Counted from the first letter of the stretch, positions 28,601 through 37,282 are shown. The stretch: DNA of 64,000 nucleotides from Treponema sp. UBA1233 (GCA_002309305.1 DBWR01000020.1:70350-134349), one strand, 5' to 3'. The notes: a model not told the origin generated them from the sequence alone. Numbers and translations are program-made.

Positions 28601-31600
28601 CTTACCTTTCCGGTTGTGTCTGTTGCACGTAAAGTCAAAGGCAGGTATCCATCAGGTGAATCTGCAAGATTGATTGTAGTGTTGAATGCACCGCGGCTGT
28701 TGAATGGCAGGGACTTCCATGCGCTGATAGTTTTTCCCTCAGCATCCGTAATTGTGTTTCCTTCGACTGTCTTATATTCAAGTGTCTTTACGCCATTGCC
28801 GTCGCTTACTGTACCAGAAAGGACAAGGCGATCCTTGATGTAGTCCATGGCCTTTACGCCGGTTACGTCAATAATCGGAGCAGATGTATCCGCTACAAGT
28901 GTCACACCGTTTGAGTTCCATGAACCACCGGCATCATTCTGGGCACGTACTGTTACATTGCGGAATGTTCCGTCGCTGGTTGCAACAAGCTTGATCATCT
29001 TGCCGTCTGCACTTACGCTAACGCCGCTTACAGCCCTTGCCAAAGATGCGCGAATGTCACCGTATACGTTTGCATATCCAACAAGTTCAGCACCGTCATC
29101 AACAATATAGCTTGAAGTGCTTGAATCATATATTGCACCACCAGCCATCGTCCAGTAGATGCCTTCCGTATTGTCTACAACACTGTGGTTGCGTACGACA
29201 TTGATTGCACCGTTGATTGATGCCTTGCCGTTTACGTTGGCTGTGATTGTCGTAAAGCCTGCGGGAAGTCCTGCAAATGATGCATCCGCTTCGTATACAC
29301 CGTTGCCCAAATCACGAATTTCACCCGCTGTGATTCCCTTTCCATTGGCAGTCCATTTTACTTCTGTAACCGGAACGCCGGAATTGATGCGGAGTGTTAT
29401 TGTATGCGGCTCGGTTTCCTGAGTGCCGTTCTTTGAAACAAGCACCTTCATACCGCTGCGATATGGGTTAGAATCAACCGTTGCATATGTACCTGTAATT
29501 GCGGTTGCGTCTTTCTTTACGTTAAGTTTTACACCCTTGAACTCAAGTGTTGAGCTGCCTTCAGGAATGTCGTCATAATCCTTGAAAGAGAAGATGGAAG
29601 CCGTGTCGCCCTGGAATACACAGACACCGTAGTAGTCCATGCCTTCTCCATCACCATGCAGCCAGTAGGTTGCAGGATTTGCAGGTTGCTTTGCAGGAGA
29701 ACCGTCCAGATTCTGGCTTACAGGATTGTTAATCTTGCGCACAAGAACCGCTGTTGAAGACAGTTTGCCGGATGCGTTTGATGCGATGATTTCTACAATA
29801 GAGATACCGTCTACAAAACTGTCTGCAGTAAAGTTGAGCGTAAACGTATTACGCCTAAGCTGAACCTGATTTGATTCAGAAAGCTTTGGCACTGGAAGAG
29901 CCTGTGAGCTAACCACCGTACCGTTTTCATCATAATTAACCTTTGCTGCGAGTATGCGGTAGCGGACTTCGGCTGTAGAAGCGCTTTCTACAGAACCGGA
30001 AATTGAAAGTGTATTGCGTGAGTTGAAGTTGTTGAATACTTCGGTTGCAAGACTCTGGTCGTTTATCGTAATCTTTGGAGCGCCTTCCTTTGACGGGAAG
30101 AAAATCTGCCTTGAAGTATAGACTGCCCCGGAAGTTGTCGTAACCTGAACTGCAAACTTGGATGTTTCAGCCGGAGCAGAAACCAGAATGGTATTATCCT
30201 GGGCCGTGACAGTTACATTGCGGACTGTCGGAACGGTCTTTACTGATGCAATTTTTCCGCCGACAAAATATCCCGTTACAGAATTGGTTGGATTTGTAAG
30301 CACTGAACCTTCGCTGGAGATTGCTGTATCGGTAAAGAATACACCCGCCTCCTGAGAATGGATGCCTGTCAAATCAAGCACGTTAAGGATGTAGCCAGCT
30401 GATGCCGCACGGTCAAATTTATCTGTTGCAGTGATGTTGAACTTGGAGATTCCCCACGGAACGTCATCTCCGCCAAACGAAATCTTAATCGGAACTGATT
30501 TTGCACCTTCTTCTACAGGAACATCCACAACCTTGCGGTCTGAATTCCATATCCATTCATAGCGGACAGTCTTGAGTCCTGTACTTGAAGTTACGTCTAC
30601 ACTGAATTCACCGCCTTCTTCCGGATTAATCGGCATTGCGTTGGTAAATTCCTTGCCCTTATATGTCACGTTCTTAAACTCTGGAGCAATTCCCTTTGAA
30701 GAGAATGTGGAGGTTGTCTTATCGCCCACGATTCCGTTGCGGTCAACCGCCCATGCAGAGATTTTGTGTTCGCCGTTGGAAAGTGAACCTGGTATCGGAG
30801 CATAGAAAACGCCTGTTGCATCAATCCTATGTTCTTCCCCACCATCCAGCTGATAGAATACTGTTGAAACACCGTCGTCATCAGTTGCAAGACCGCGGAT
30901 GAACAATGCACCGTCCTCTCCGTCAACTTCACCGATTGGGTATTTGATTTCCACAACCGGCTTGTCACCGTCCTGGTTTACCCACACGACGCCGCTTTCC
31001 TTGTGGTTGCCCTTTTCGTTGTTTACAAATCTATGTGTCACGGTCACGACGTTGCCCATTGTGTCTTCTGCCGTGATCAGGAAGTCTTTTGTTGAAGTTA
31101 CTTCGCGTGAATCAAGTTCGAGTGCCCAATAAGGGTTGCCCGGAATGAGCTCGAATTCGCCGCTGGTTTTTCCCCATGAATATTTGAGGCTCTTGATACC
31201 GATTGTGTCTTTTGCATAACCGGCAATGGTGAACATGCCGTTTACAGACTCACCAGGAGCGGGAGAAACTACCTTGACGTCAGGACCGGCGTTGTCGATG
31301 AAATACAGGAAGGATGTAATTCCGACAGAACCGGTTGAGTCAATGGCCTTGAACCAGCAGAGTGTCGGTCCGTCAGGCATTTTCTTTGTGTCCAGGGCGA
31401 GAGAGAATGTATAGATTTCCGTATTGCCGTTTTCGTCAGGAGTTGAAAGCTTGTTTTTCTTCATCTTGATGGGAGTATAGCGCACACCGCCGTCTACACT
31501 GTACTCAAGCGTATCAACACCGTTTCCGTCGGTTACCTCTCCATTTATGGTAACCTTTCCGCTTACAAGGGAGCCCATGTCCATGTTTGTGACTTTGGTT

Positions 31601-32181
31601 TCAGGGGCATGGCGGTTAAGCTGCCATGTAACGAATTTTGAGTGTCCCGTCTTGGGCTTTACGCGGGCCTCATCTATTGTGCCGTCTTCCTTTACGTAGG
31701 CCAATGGATTGCCGTTGTCCACACCGTATGCTTCGATTGTGTGGGGACCTTCCTTAAGGTCATTGGTGTCAAGATAGTATGACCAGAAATCGGTTCCTTC
31801 TACCAAAACCGGATTTGATTTGTCGCCGTCAAGAATGAGGTACACCGCTTCAACCTTGTCATCATCAACACAGCTACCCACTATGTTCAGGTTGCCCGGA
31901 ACGCTCATATCTGGTGCAGGGTTTGTGATGGACACAACAGGCAGGTCAGATTCTTCGTCTATGAAGATGTTATAGGGGCCTGCAATGCCTTCGTTACCTG
32001 CAAGGTCTGTTCCCGTGACATACGCATTGTATTTCCCGGAACGATTGTTGATGTCAAATGATTCCGTCCAGCTGTTTTCCGGTCCAAGAGATTTTTCAAT
32101 CACTTCTTTTTTTCCGCCTGCAAAAGCAACAGGCAACGAAATCATGGTTGCGAGTACTAAAAATAAAAATCTTCTGTTCAT
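25666..32181 (-). CDS. Large exported Ig-like repeat protein with C-terminal barrel-like domain (2171 aa)
   Basis: The start is ATG 32181, behind AGGAAGGA; the frame extends 14 codons further upstream without a good start. MNRRFLFLVLATMISLPVAF then AGGKKE is a signal peptide with no lipobox Cys, so cleavage by signal peptidase I is expected. The body is a chain of Ig-like domains with PP-x-I-x-V/L-xx-P starts and DG/GN-rich ends. Residues about 1722-1790 are a K/E/A-rich coiled-coil insert inside one of these domains. Residues about 1995-2171 alternate hydrophobic and polar, are rich in aromatic and glycine residues, and end SVGIRTSVF; the terminal Phe suits an outer-membrane barrel of about eight strands. 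A barrel anchor with an Ig-like stalk is the likely architecture (inference). A sigma-28-like promoter lies upstream. Confidence 0.85.
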   Translation of the reverse strand: MNRRFLFLVLATMISLPVAFAGGKKEVIEKSLGPENSWTESFDINNRSGKYNAYVTGTDLAGNEGIAGPYNIFIDEESDLPVVSITNPAPDMSVPGNLNIVGSCVDDDKVEAVYLILDGDKSNPVLVEGTDFWSYYLDTNDLKEGPHTIEAYGVDNGNPLAYVKEDGTIDEARVKPKTGHSKFVTWQLNRHAPETKVTNMDMGSLVSGKVTINGEVTDGNGVDTLEYSVDGGVRYTPIKMKKNKLSTPDENGNTEIYTFSLALDTKKMPDGPTLCWFKAIDSTGSVGITSFLYFIDNAGPDVKVVSPAPGESVNGMFTIAGYAKDTIGIKSLKYSWGKTSGEFELIPGNPYWALELDSREVTSTKDFLITAEDTMGNVVTVTHRFVNNEKGNHKESGVVWVNQDGDKPVVEIKYPIGEVDGEDGALFIRGLATDDDGVSTVFYQLDGGEEHRIDATGVFYAPIPGSLSNGEHKISAWAVDRNGIVGDKTTSTFSSKGIAPEFKNVTYKGKEFTNAMPINPEEGGEFSVDVTSSTGLKTVRYEWIWNSDRKVVDVPVEEGAKSVPIKISFGGDDVPWGISKFNITATDKFDRAASAGYILNVLDLTGIHSQEAGVFFTDTAISSEGSVLTNPTNSVTGYFVGGKIASVKTVPTVRNVTVTAQDNTILVSAPAETSKFAVQVTTTSGAVYTSRQIFFPSKEGAPKITINDQSLATEVFNNFNSRNTLSISGSVESASTAEVRYRILAAKVNYDENGTVVSSQALPVPKLSESNQVQLRRNTFTLNFTADSFVDGISIVEIIASNASGKLSSTAVLVRKINNPVSQNLDGSPAKQPANPATYWLHGDGEGMDYYGVCVFQGDTASIFSFKDYDDIPEGSSTLEFKGVKLNVKKDATAITGTYATVDSNPYRSGMKVLVSKNGTQETEPHTITLRINSGVPVTEVKWTANGKGITAGEIRDLGNGVYEADASFAGLPAGFTTITANVNGKASINGAINVVRNHSVVDNTEGIYWTMAGGAIYDSSTSSYIVDDGAELVGYANVYGDIRASLARAVSGVSVSADGKMIKLVATSDGTFRNVTVRAQNDAGGSWNSNGVTLVADTSAPIIDVTGVKAMDYIKDRLVLSGTVSDGNGVKTLEYKTVEGNTITDAEGKTISAWKSLPFNSRGAFNTTINLADSPDGYLPLTLRATDTTGKVSYYNSALKKDTTPPEIKVVVPEPGAKVNGETLFVFSIKDDSYVGQIQYQGNKGKVKQDFDIVSNAQASISDVSVETPEGEEGTVEESVPAAIVKTTMAPSDSTVMKGALPSAHFGQPSRPISNDMKFIAKDGAGNVATLDTYEFDVDPDSDLPVVEIHMPLEDSVITTDFVITGVMYDDDGMHSADGTKICKTYYKVDNSAYQMIDNPDGLSSFEIVVKPLSKLTDNEHTVTVYAEDINGVKGKEVTRNFKISLEEPKGGVLTPKLDESVKGMIKLTGWAQDKNGIKRVQISVDNGASYNEAVVVPGRNREDRAQWSYEFDTRVIQDGSHVVFLKIWDGYDITGLFTSLINVDNTPPIMELEYPVDDSTISSNLFISGQTMDNIALETLFVKIRSLDGKRVPDYLALNDLEPDSIISQVIDISELPNGLYNIEITGSDYAGNTTNISRNVTLKKDVELTKVDLLYPLNGEHVQGEFNIYGIASSQDDKIAKLEIMIDGQKLPGLQTELTETGYFSFRLKDEVKLKKDDFTEAETQKGINDAQKREANNLKIKEQTEARNAALKAKIEADKAAAKEAGKPYEGPEYKDVEEKPVYEDEGMYESGIFKLKEGNHTYQIVATTEKGRTITSREQTLIYNPYGPWVTLDNFTYGDFAVKRPLLKGKAGYILTPEEKATLKNKDTPTEEKLALKAKTVKKVWLSLDNGKTYQEVSKDGKGDWKYRIENQDVAEGYHFLLVRAEMENGENAITRTIVQVDRTLPEVKLISPGAGGHYNQMLKFEGLTSDDIELKDVTLYLRKGDKSSYEVPKFIQGLYFDASFWGASLWSVGVGLTAFDDAVKLELHYGQFTQSQRDAVNNIIGQGYSSLRYGGHIAGFKIIAQVGYIPFNYFFGHDFDWLTATISVGADFSYFTESGAGTRQILSAALMQIEFPRMTFENMKYFKTWSVYWEPQVWFISSDVSTTIDKIIVPTMSVGIRTSVF

Positions 32182-32301
32182 ACTCAATTCCTTCCTAACA
32201 ATGAGTAAATGAACCCCCATCAAGGCCTTTCGGCTCCAAAAAGCGGCTCACAAACTTCAATTAATAGAATTTAGCCAAAAAGACATAGCTTTCCGTAATC
32301 T

Positions 32302-32329
32302 TTATCGGCAAAATTCCCAGTTTTCTTTA
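32302..32329 (-). promoter_or_regulatory. Sigma-28-like promoter of the 2171-aa gene
   Basis: On the minus strand TAAA (32326-32329) precedes a perfect GCCGATAA (32302-32309) with a 16-nt spacer, one more than the flgM promoter. The leader would be about 115 nt. The rest of 32182-32439 holds no gene. Confidence 0.6.
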
Positions 32330-32439
32330 ACCGCTGCCTTTTCTCCCAACGGGCGCAGCTACCCTTCAACTTCTTTAAAAAACAACTGTAACTACCGTTA
32401 AGCTACAAAAAACACTTTAATTTAAGTCACTTATTAATT

Positions 32440-33189
32440 TTATACGATTATTTGATCCAGAACCTTTCCAATGCTGTCGTGAATCACAAGATTAGCCATT
32501 CCGTCATTTGGAGTGGCATCCCTGTTTATCAAGACCAGCCTGTCTCCGGTAAATGCCCTGATAAATCCGGCGGCAGGATAAACTGTAAGCGACGTACCCC
32601 CGATTATGAGCATGTCCGCTTCCTGAAGAGCCTTAATGGTTCTGCTGATGACGTCTTCATCCAGGTTTTCACCATACAAAACTACATCCGGTTTAATAAT
32701 GCCACCGCAGGAGTCCTTTGAACAACGGGCAATTCCATCTTCATCCTTGTGGTCGATTACGTAATCCCCATCGTAAAAAGCCCCGCACTTGACGCAATGG
32801 TTCCTAAGCACGCTGCCATGAAGTTCAAGAACGTTCCTGCTTCCGGCCGCCTGATGCAAACCGTCTATGTTCTGTGTAATCACCGCCTTGAGCTTACCCT
32901 TGGCCTCCATTTCCGCAAGCTTTTTGTGCGCCGCATTGGGTAGGATTCCCTTTACAAGTATCTTTTCCCTGTAAAAGCGATAGAACTCTGCTGGGTTTGA
33001 ATGGAAGAATCCCCTGCTAAGTATTTCCTCCGGTGGATAATCCCACTTCTGGTTGTAAAGTCCGTCCACGCTCCTGAAATCAGGAATCCCGCTTTCCGTA
33101 GAGACACCAGCCCCGCCAAAGAAAACGATTGAACTGCTTTCACTCACATAACTCTGAAGAGTGTCTATCTGTTCCTGTGTCGCCGACAT
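32440..33189 (-). CDS. cobB: NAD-dependent protein deacylase (Sir2 family)
   Basis: A Sir2 deacylase of 249 aa, removing acyl groups from lysines with NAD as co-substrate. It has GAGVSTESGIPDFR (NAD binding, near residue 25), TQNIDGLHQAAG, the catalytic His of ELHGS, a zinc site of four Cys (CVKC, then Cys at IARC and DSCGG), and GTSLTVYPAA. All core residues are present and the length is normal. AAGGAGG lies 4 nt before the ATG. It is monocistronic and divergent from the gene at 33352; a sigma-70 promoter lies at 33208-33236. Confidence 0.93.
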   Translation of the reverse strand: MSATQEQIDTLQSYVSESSSIVFFGGAGVSTESGIPDFRSVDGLYNQKWDYPPEEILSRGFFHSNPAEFYRFYREKILVKGILPNAAHKKLAEMEAKGKLKAVITQNIDGLHQAAGSRNVLELHGSVLRNHCVKCGAFYDGDYVIDHKDEDGIARCSKDSCGGIIKPDVVLYGENLDEDVISRTIKALQEADMLIIGGTSLTVYPAAGFIRAFTGDRLVLINRDATPNDGMANLVIHDSIGKVLDQIIV

Positions 33190-33207
33190 AATGCCTCCTT
33201 GGTTAAA

Positions 33208-33236
33208 AATATAGCAAATTTCTCCAATTTGTCCAA
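33208..33236 (-). promoter_or_regulatory. Sigma-70 promoter of the Sir2 gene
   Basis: On the minus strand TTGGAC (33231-33236), a 17-bp spacer, then TATATT (33208-33213), about 19 bp before the start codon. Confidence 0.6.
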
Positions 33237-33314
33237 TATATATAATATACCCACTTTAAAAAATAATCAAATTTTTTTTGAAAAATTGGGTCAAAAGGAA
33301 TCGTCACTTACTGA

Positions 33315-33343
33315 TTGTTAATTATCCGATCTTGGGGTATACT
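33315..33343 (+). promoter_or_regulatory. Sigma-70 promoter, possibly giving a leaderless mRNA
   Basis: TTGTTA (33315-33320), a 17-bp spacer and TATACT (33338-33343). The -10 ends 8 nt before ATG 33352, so the transcript should begin at or next to the start codon. No Shine-Dalgarno sequence is visible. Confidence 0.55.
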
Positions 33344-33351
33344 TTGCTATT

Positions 33352-34629
33352 ATGGAAAAGAAAAGGAAGATAATCATTATTGTTGGTGCAGTTTTAGCTC
33401 TGGTGGCAGCAGGTGTTGTTGCCGGAATTTGCCTTGGACGTGGTAACCAGAATGTACGGCTGGGTTTCTATGACCTCGACTCTGAGACCGAAGACCTTTT
33501 TGTACAACTGATAAAGGATTCTTATAAGGATGTTGAAAAGGCTCCTGCCATTACCTTTGAGCATCTGGATACTGTAGGACAATCCGTGGACATGATTCTG
33601 ATGCCTATGGGAAAACTCCAGGACAAGCTGATTTCTTCAATTGAAACAGGGAAAAAGAATAACCCTTCGCTTCCAGTTTCCGTCATGAGCGATACATCGA
33701 CATCCATAAGGCAAAAGGCCGTCTTTATGGAGAACAATGTGGTTTCCGTACCGCTTCTTATGGACAACGTGGAACTTGACGTATACAACGATGCCCTGGC
33801 ACTTACAGATACGACACAGCTGCAGACATGGGCGGACATTGAGGCATTTGCCCTTGCATCCAAAAACAATTTTCCATATCCCATAGTATTTGCCGGAGCT
33901 GATGCAGAAACCACACTCAGCATCTTTACCGCACTTACAGAAAGCTATTCTGGACGGGAAGCATATCAGGAGGCAGTCAATTCAATTTCACGTTTTTTTG
34001 ACGAAAAGGACTACATGCCCGACTCAAGCGAAATCCGTGAACTTCTGGAGGAAACAGTACAAAGCCCGGAATCCCCCCTTTATGCGGCCGCATCCACACT
34101 TGCCCGATGGATGAATTCAGGACTCATTCACCCGGATATATTCAACATGACAAAACGCGATGTGGAAATCTACATGGAAAACCACTACAGCTCAATCATC
34201 ATAACCACCCTGAGCGACCACCGCAGCATGAGCAACCAGGCACTCAAGGGATTTACTTCACTGCCGAGAGCCCTTGGCAACGGAGGAAATTCTGTGGGAT
34301 TCTTCCCTTCTGTTCGCCCCGCAAGCCAGCGCTACCTGACATGCCCCATGATTTCTGCAGTTCTCCTTACAAAAAACCGCTCTTCGGAAAAACTCGTAAA
34401 AACAATGCTTTCCGAGGCTTTCCAGGCCAAACTTGCCTTTGACACAGGACTTGCCCCGGTAAACTCACAGTGCCAGAGCCCCGACATCCAGTCCGATGAC
34501 GTCCGCTTTTTCGTAGCAGCCACCAACGCCCCCATCACCCCACTGAATCAGGCAGCATTCGCCGATAAAAAGGAAATGGAAGCGTTCACCCAGGAACTAA
34601 AGGCATTCGTAAAAATGATGAGGAAATGA
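33352..34629 (+). CDS. Membrane-anchored extracellular solute-binding-like protein
   Basis: A 425-aa protein with an N-terminal hydrophobic anchor (KRKIIIIVGAVLALVAAGVV, about residues 4-27) and no lipobox. The remainder resembles the extracellular solute-binding fold of ABC sugar transporters: early strands (VRLGFYDLDSE), a hinge region, an aromatic-rich central part (TWADIEAFALASKNNFPYPI) and a late segment LTKNRSSEKLVKTMLSEAFQ. No permease or ATPase genes are adjacent, so it may serve as an orphan binding protein or sensor partner. Start ATG 33352 is supported by the anchor. The -10 element lies so close that the mRNA may be leaderless. Family assignment is moderate; the substrate is unknown. 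Confidence 0.65.
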   Translation: MEKKRKIIIIVGAVLALVAAGVVAGICLGRGNQNVRLGFYDLDSETEDLFVQLIKDSYKDVEKAPAITFEHLDTVGQSVDMILMPMGKLQDKLISSIETGKKNNPSLPVSVMSDTSTSIRQKAVFMENNVVSVPLLMDNVELDVYNDALALTDTTQLQTWADIEAFALASKNNFPYPIVFAGADAETTLSIFTALTESYSGREAYQEAVNSISRFFDEKDYMPDSSEIRELLEETVQSPESPLYAAASTLARWMNSGLIHPDIFNMTKRDVEIYMENHYSSIIITTLSDHRSMSNQALKGFTSLPRALGNGGNSVGFFPSVRPASQRYLTCPMISAVLLTKNRSSEKLVKTMLSEAFQAKLAFDTGLAPVNSQCQSPDIQSDDVRFFVAATNAPITPLNQAAFADKKEMEAFTQELKAFVKMMRK

Positions 34630-35220
34630 TTATTTAGCGGGAATCCCAAAAAGCCAGCCATTCTTGCCCCATTTTACATCCAATTCGGCCAATGGGGTAT
34701 TATTGTATTTTTCTCCCTTATAGACGGACTGTATTTCCAGCCATACCCATCCCTTAACATCATCGGTATTATAAAAGTTTTGGAAGCCCATCGTATTGTC
34801 CGTACACGAATAGATAACCTTGTCTGAATCATTTTCCCATGCATACTGGACATCTTTTATCCTGTTGTTCGCTTTGTACATCCTTTCGTTTGATGCATAA
34901 CCGTTTATTAGTTTCATTTCTGTAACAGTTGAGTCCTTATATTCTGATTGATAATTCATAAAGTCCATGTCGATTTCAAACAAATCATCTTTCGAATCCT
35001 CAACATAACTTGTTGCGGGATCTCCGTCATAAGCATTCTGCACAGAATACTTGAACGGATTGGCCTTATCAATTAAAGGGAAACCTGTTTTTACTTCGCA
35101 GATTTTTGTCTTATCCATGATGTTGTCCAGTTTTGTCCTGCAGATAATATTTTCCGACATTTTATCAGTTTTCACGACTGAATCATGTATGACTGCAAGT
35201 TCAGTTTTGTTGTCCTGCAA
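34630..35220 (-). CDS. NADase-type glycan-binding domain protein, C-terminal part of a frameshifted gene
   Basis: This 196-codon frame has only a TTG near its beginning (35220) and no ribosome-binding site. It carries AYDGDPATSYVED and KLINGYASNERMYKANNRIK, the signature of the discoidin-like NADase-type glycan-binding domain found in secreted proteins. It overlaps the end of the frame at 35172-35561 by 49 nt in the -1 phase, and joining them at the T run near 35215-35225 gives a smooth protein of about 310 aa. It is best read as the second half of one gene. Its neighbour is the EAL phosphodiesterase gene. Confidence 0.7.
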   Translation of the reverse strand: MQDNKTELAVIHDSVVKTDKMSENIICRTKLDNIMDKTKICEVKTGFPLIDKANPFKYSVQNAYDGDPATSYVEDSKDDLFEIDMDFMNYQSEYKDSTVTEMKLINGYASNERMYKANNRIKDVQYAWENDSDKVIYSCTDNTMGFQNFYNTDDVKGWVWLEIQSVYKGEKYNNTPLAELDVKWGKNGWLFGIPAK

Positions 35221-35561
35221 AAATCATACATCACACGGTAAACAGTCAATCGGACATTGCCATTTTCATCCGGAATATCTTCCCTATAGATGCCCTTAAG
35301 TTTTGCGTAGATGTCATGAGCGAACAATACTTCGCCTTCATCTTCTGAAAAGAAACCGTAATGCTCTTTTTCTCCTGATTTGGGTATGTCAAAAACCTGC
35401 CTGATTGAATTATCAGCTATGAATTCAGCCATTTCCCTTGAATTCAGCTTCGTCAGTTTGGATCTGTTTCCGACATAGGGCATCTCATAATAATTCTGGC
35501 AAAAAGTGTTTATTGAAAGAAACACATAAATGAACAAAAAAAGCGGTTTTTTGCTTATCAT
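35172..35561 (-). CDS. N-terminal part of the frameshifted secreted protein
   Basis: The start is ATG 35561, overlapping the EAL stop codon as ATGA, so it is translationally coupled to that gene. MISKKPLFLFIYVFLSINTF then CQNYYEMP is a signal peptide, possibly a lipoprotein one. The frame reads sensibly to VYRVMYDF and then changes to CRTTKLNLQSYMIQS before a stop. A -1 shift at the five-T run leads into the glycan-binding frame at 34630-35220. Either a real frameshift (decay or phase variation) or a homopolymer sequencing error. Confidence 0.7.
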   Translation of the reverse strand: MISKKPLFLFIYVFLSINTFCQNYYEMPYVGNRSKLTKLNSREMAEFIADNSIRQVFDIPKSGEKEHYGFFSEDEGEVLFAHDIYAKLKGIYREDIPDENGNVRLTVYRVMYDFCRTTKLNLQSYMIQS

Positions 35562-36991
35562 ACGTTTTCCAGGATGAATTTCTTGAAGGTTTCTTCGTCT
35601 ACGGGGCGGGAATAATAGTAACCCTGGGCAACCTTGCATCCGATGTTCTGGAGGATTTTTACCTGCTTTTTGGTTTCGACTCCCTCACATAGGGAAACTT
35701 TGCCCAACTCGTTGACCATCTTTATCATGTAGGCAAGAACCACACGGGCATCCCTGGAACCCTCGGCCTGATGCAGGAACCTCTGGTCGAACTTTACTAT
35801 GTCAACCGGCATCTCGCACAGCATGTTGAGCGAAGACTGTCCGCTACCAAAGTCATCCATGCTTACGGCATAACCGGCTGAATGCAGGCGGTGGATCAAA
35901 TCCTTTACGTAATCGTCTCCGGCACCGGCAAAACGCTCTTCTATCTCAAGCTCAATATATTTCTTGTCAACCTGATACTGGAGCTGCAGCGTGTCCAGTT
36001 CGGTAATGAACTCAAGAGAATTATGGGCAAGGCGGGAAATGTTCATTGAAATCGGCACCTGAGGTATGTTTTCCTGATTGAGTCCCTTGAGGAAAGAGAA
36101 AACCTTGCGGTATACATATTGATCCAGAACCCCCACAAGACCGTTGCGTTCAAGTACCGGAATGAAGATATCCGGCGGTATAAGGGCGTTGTTTTGGGTC
36201 TTCCATCTGACAAGGGCTTCCGCACCCTGAATCTTACCGGTTTCCAGATTGATTTTCGGCTGGTAAAGGACAAGGAGGTCCTTGTTGGTAATTGCCTTTT
36301 CTATGTTGTTTTCTATGCGCTCTTCGTTTTCGTGCTGAATGCGCATGTTGGCATCATATATTGAAAAGTTTTCTATAACACTGTCTTGGGTCAGGCGGCG
36401 GGCATAACCTACCTTGCTTATCATGTCCCTAAGGTCTATCGTCTCGCGTCCGTGGTTAAAGCAGACTATGTTTCCGCTCTTGAGGATGATGTGGACGTCC
36501 TCTTCCTTTCCCACCTGCTCCTGAAGGTTGTTTTGGGTTATTTCCATTGCCGTGATGAAGTCCCTCTCGTCACCGTCAATAGGCTGGAGGATGTAAAAGT
36601 TGTCGGCATAACCCCTTGCGATTATGGTATGGGGCGACTGATCTTTGATTTCTGACAGATGTGCGGCAATTCTTTTTAGAATTAAGTCTCCCTTGTCGGC
36701 TCCGTAAATGCGGTTGACAAAGGCAAAATCCCTTACATTCAACTCGGACAAAAGGAATTTTTGATTCTTTACCAGAGTAAAGAGTCGTTCGGCAGCAGAT
36801 TCAAATCCCTGGAGGTTAAGCATTCCGGTAAGGCTGTCGTGTTTTTTTCCGCTCACAAATTTCTGAAAGAACAAAACCGTTATCGCCAGTGCATAAACAG
36901 CCAGTATGGTAATACCTACACAGGCAGACACAGAAAGCCCATTAGGAGCAACGGTGAGTGAAAAAGAAATCTGCGAACCAATATCCAACAT
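35558..36991 (-). CDS. Cyclic-di-GMP phosphodiesterase: TM segment, degenerate GGDEF, active EAL
   Basis: The start is ATG 36991 (MLDIGSQIS), behind GAGGA; the frame continues upstream but there it only translates a tandem repeat and has no promoter. Length 477 aa. A hydrophobic segment near residues 18-45 anchors it. The GGDEF domain is degenerate: the signature position reads GYADNF. The EAL domain keeps AEALVRW, N of SMNIS, ELEIEE, DDFGSGQSSL, VKFD, EGVET and QGYYYSRPV, so hydrolysis of c-di-GMP is predicted. A PilZ-like protein is encoded 0.9 kb away on the other strand. The secreted glycan-binding gene overlaps its stop, suggesting co-expression. Confidence 0.88.
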   Translation of the reverse strand: MLDIGSQISFSLTVAPNGLSVSACVGITILAVYALAITVLFFQKFVSGKKHDSLTGMLNLQGFESAAERLFTLVKNQKFLLSELNVRDFAFVNRIYGADKGDLILKRIAAHLSEIKDQSPHTIIARGYADNFYILQPIDGDERDFITAMEITQNNLQEQVGKEEDVHIILKSGNIVCFNHGRETIDLRDMISKVGYARRLTQDSVIENFSIYDANMRIQHENEERIENNIEKAITNKDLLVLYQPKINLETGKIQGAEALVRWKTQNNALIPPDIFIPVLERNGLVGVLDQYVYRKVFSFLKGLNQENIPQVPISMNISRLAHNSLEFITELDTLQLQYQVDKKYIELEIEERFAGAGDDYVKDLIHRLHSAGYAVSMDDFGSGQSSLNMLCEMPVDIVKFDQRFLHQAEGSRDARVVLAYMIKMVNELGKVSLCEGVETKKQVKILQNIGCKVAQGYYYSRPVDEETFKKFILENV

Positions 36992-37028
36992 AAACAAAGA
37001 AGTCCTCAAACTTTTATTTAATAATCTT

Positions 37029-37057
37029 ATGATAACACTTTTTCTCTTAATATACAA
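37029..37057 (-). promoter_or_regulatory. Sigma-70 promoter of the EAL gene
   Basis: On the minus strand TTGTAT (37052-37057), a 17-bp spacer and TATCAT (37029-37034), 37 bp upstream of ATG 36991. This supports that start against the longer frame. Confidence 0.55.
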
Positions 37058-37140
37058 TAGGGAAATGTAGAAAAACGGGTCATTTTGAACAGGATGGCAG
37101 TACCGACGAAAAAAATTTAGCGTCATTTTGACACAGGACA

Positions 37141-37205
37141 GTGAAAGTTGAAAGTTGAAAGTGGAAAGATGAGAGTTGAGAGATGAAAGTGGAAAGATGA
37201 AAGTT
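37141..37205. repeat. Degenerate GAAAGTTGA / GAAAGATGA tandem repeat
   Basis: Short purine-rich units (GAAAGTT, GAAAGTG, GAAAGATGA, GAGAGTTGA) repeat over about 65 bp. Smaller versions lie near 38846-38862, 43036-43060 and 53309-53317, always between genes. The rest of 36992-37357 holds promoters and one palindrome. Confidence 0.7.
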
Positions 37206-37249
37206 TTAATTGTCACGCGGCTTGACGCAAGCTATCGAGTGGAAATGTC

Positions 37250-37270
37250 ATTCTGGACTTGATCCGGAAT
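37250..37270. repeat. Dispersed 21-bp palindromic repeat, copy 2
   Basis: ATTCTGGA-CTTGA-TCCGGAAT, an imperfect palindrome of the same family as 25611-25631 and 38929-38949. It ends 12 bp before the sigma-54 promoter of hsp20. Confidence 0.75.
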
Positions 37271-37282
37271 CTCAGCAAAAAG

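Noticed and set aside
36992..37216. 75-codon N-terminal extension of the EAL protein
   Set aside because: It translates the GAAAGTTGA repeat and the promoter region; MLDIGSQIS at 36991 has a ribosome-binding site and a promoter 37 bp upstream.
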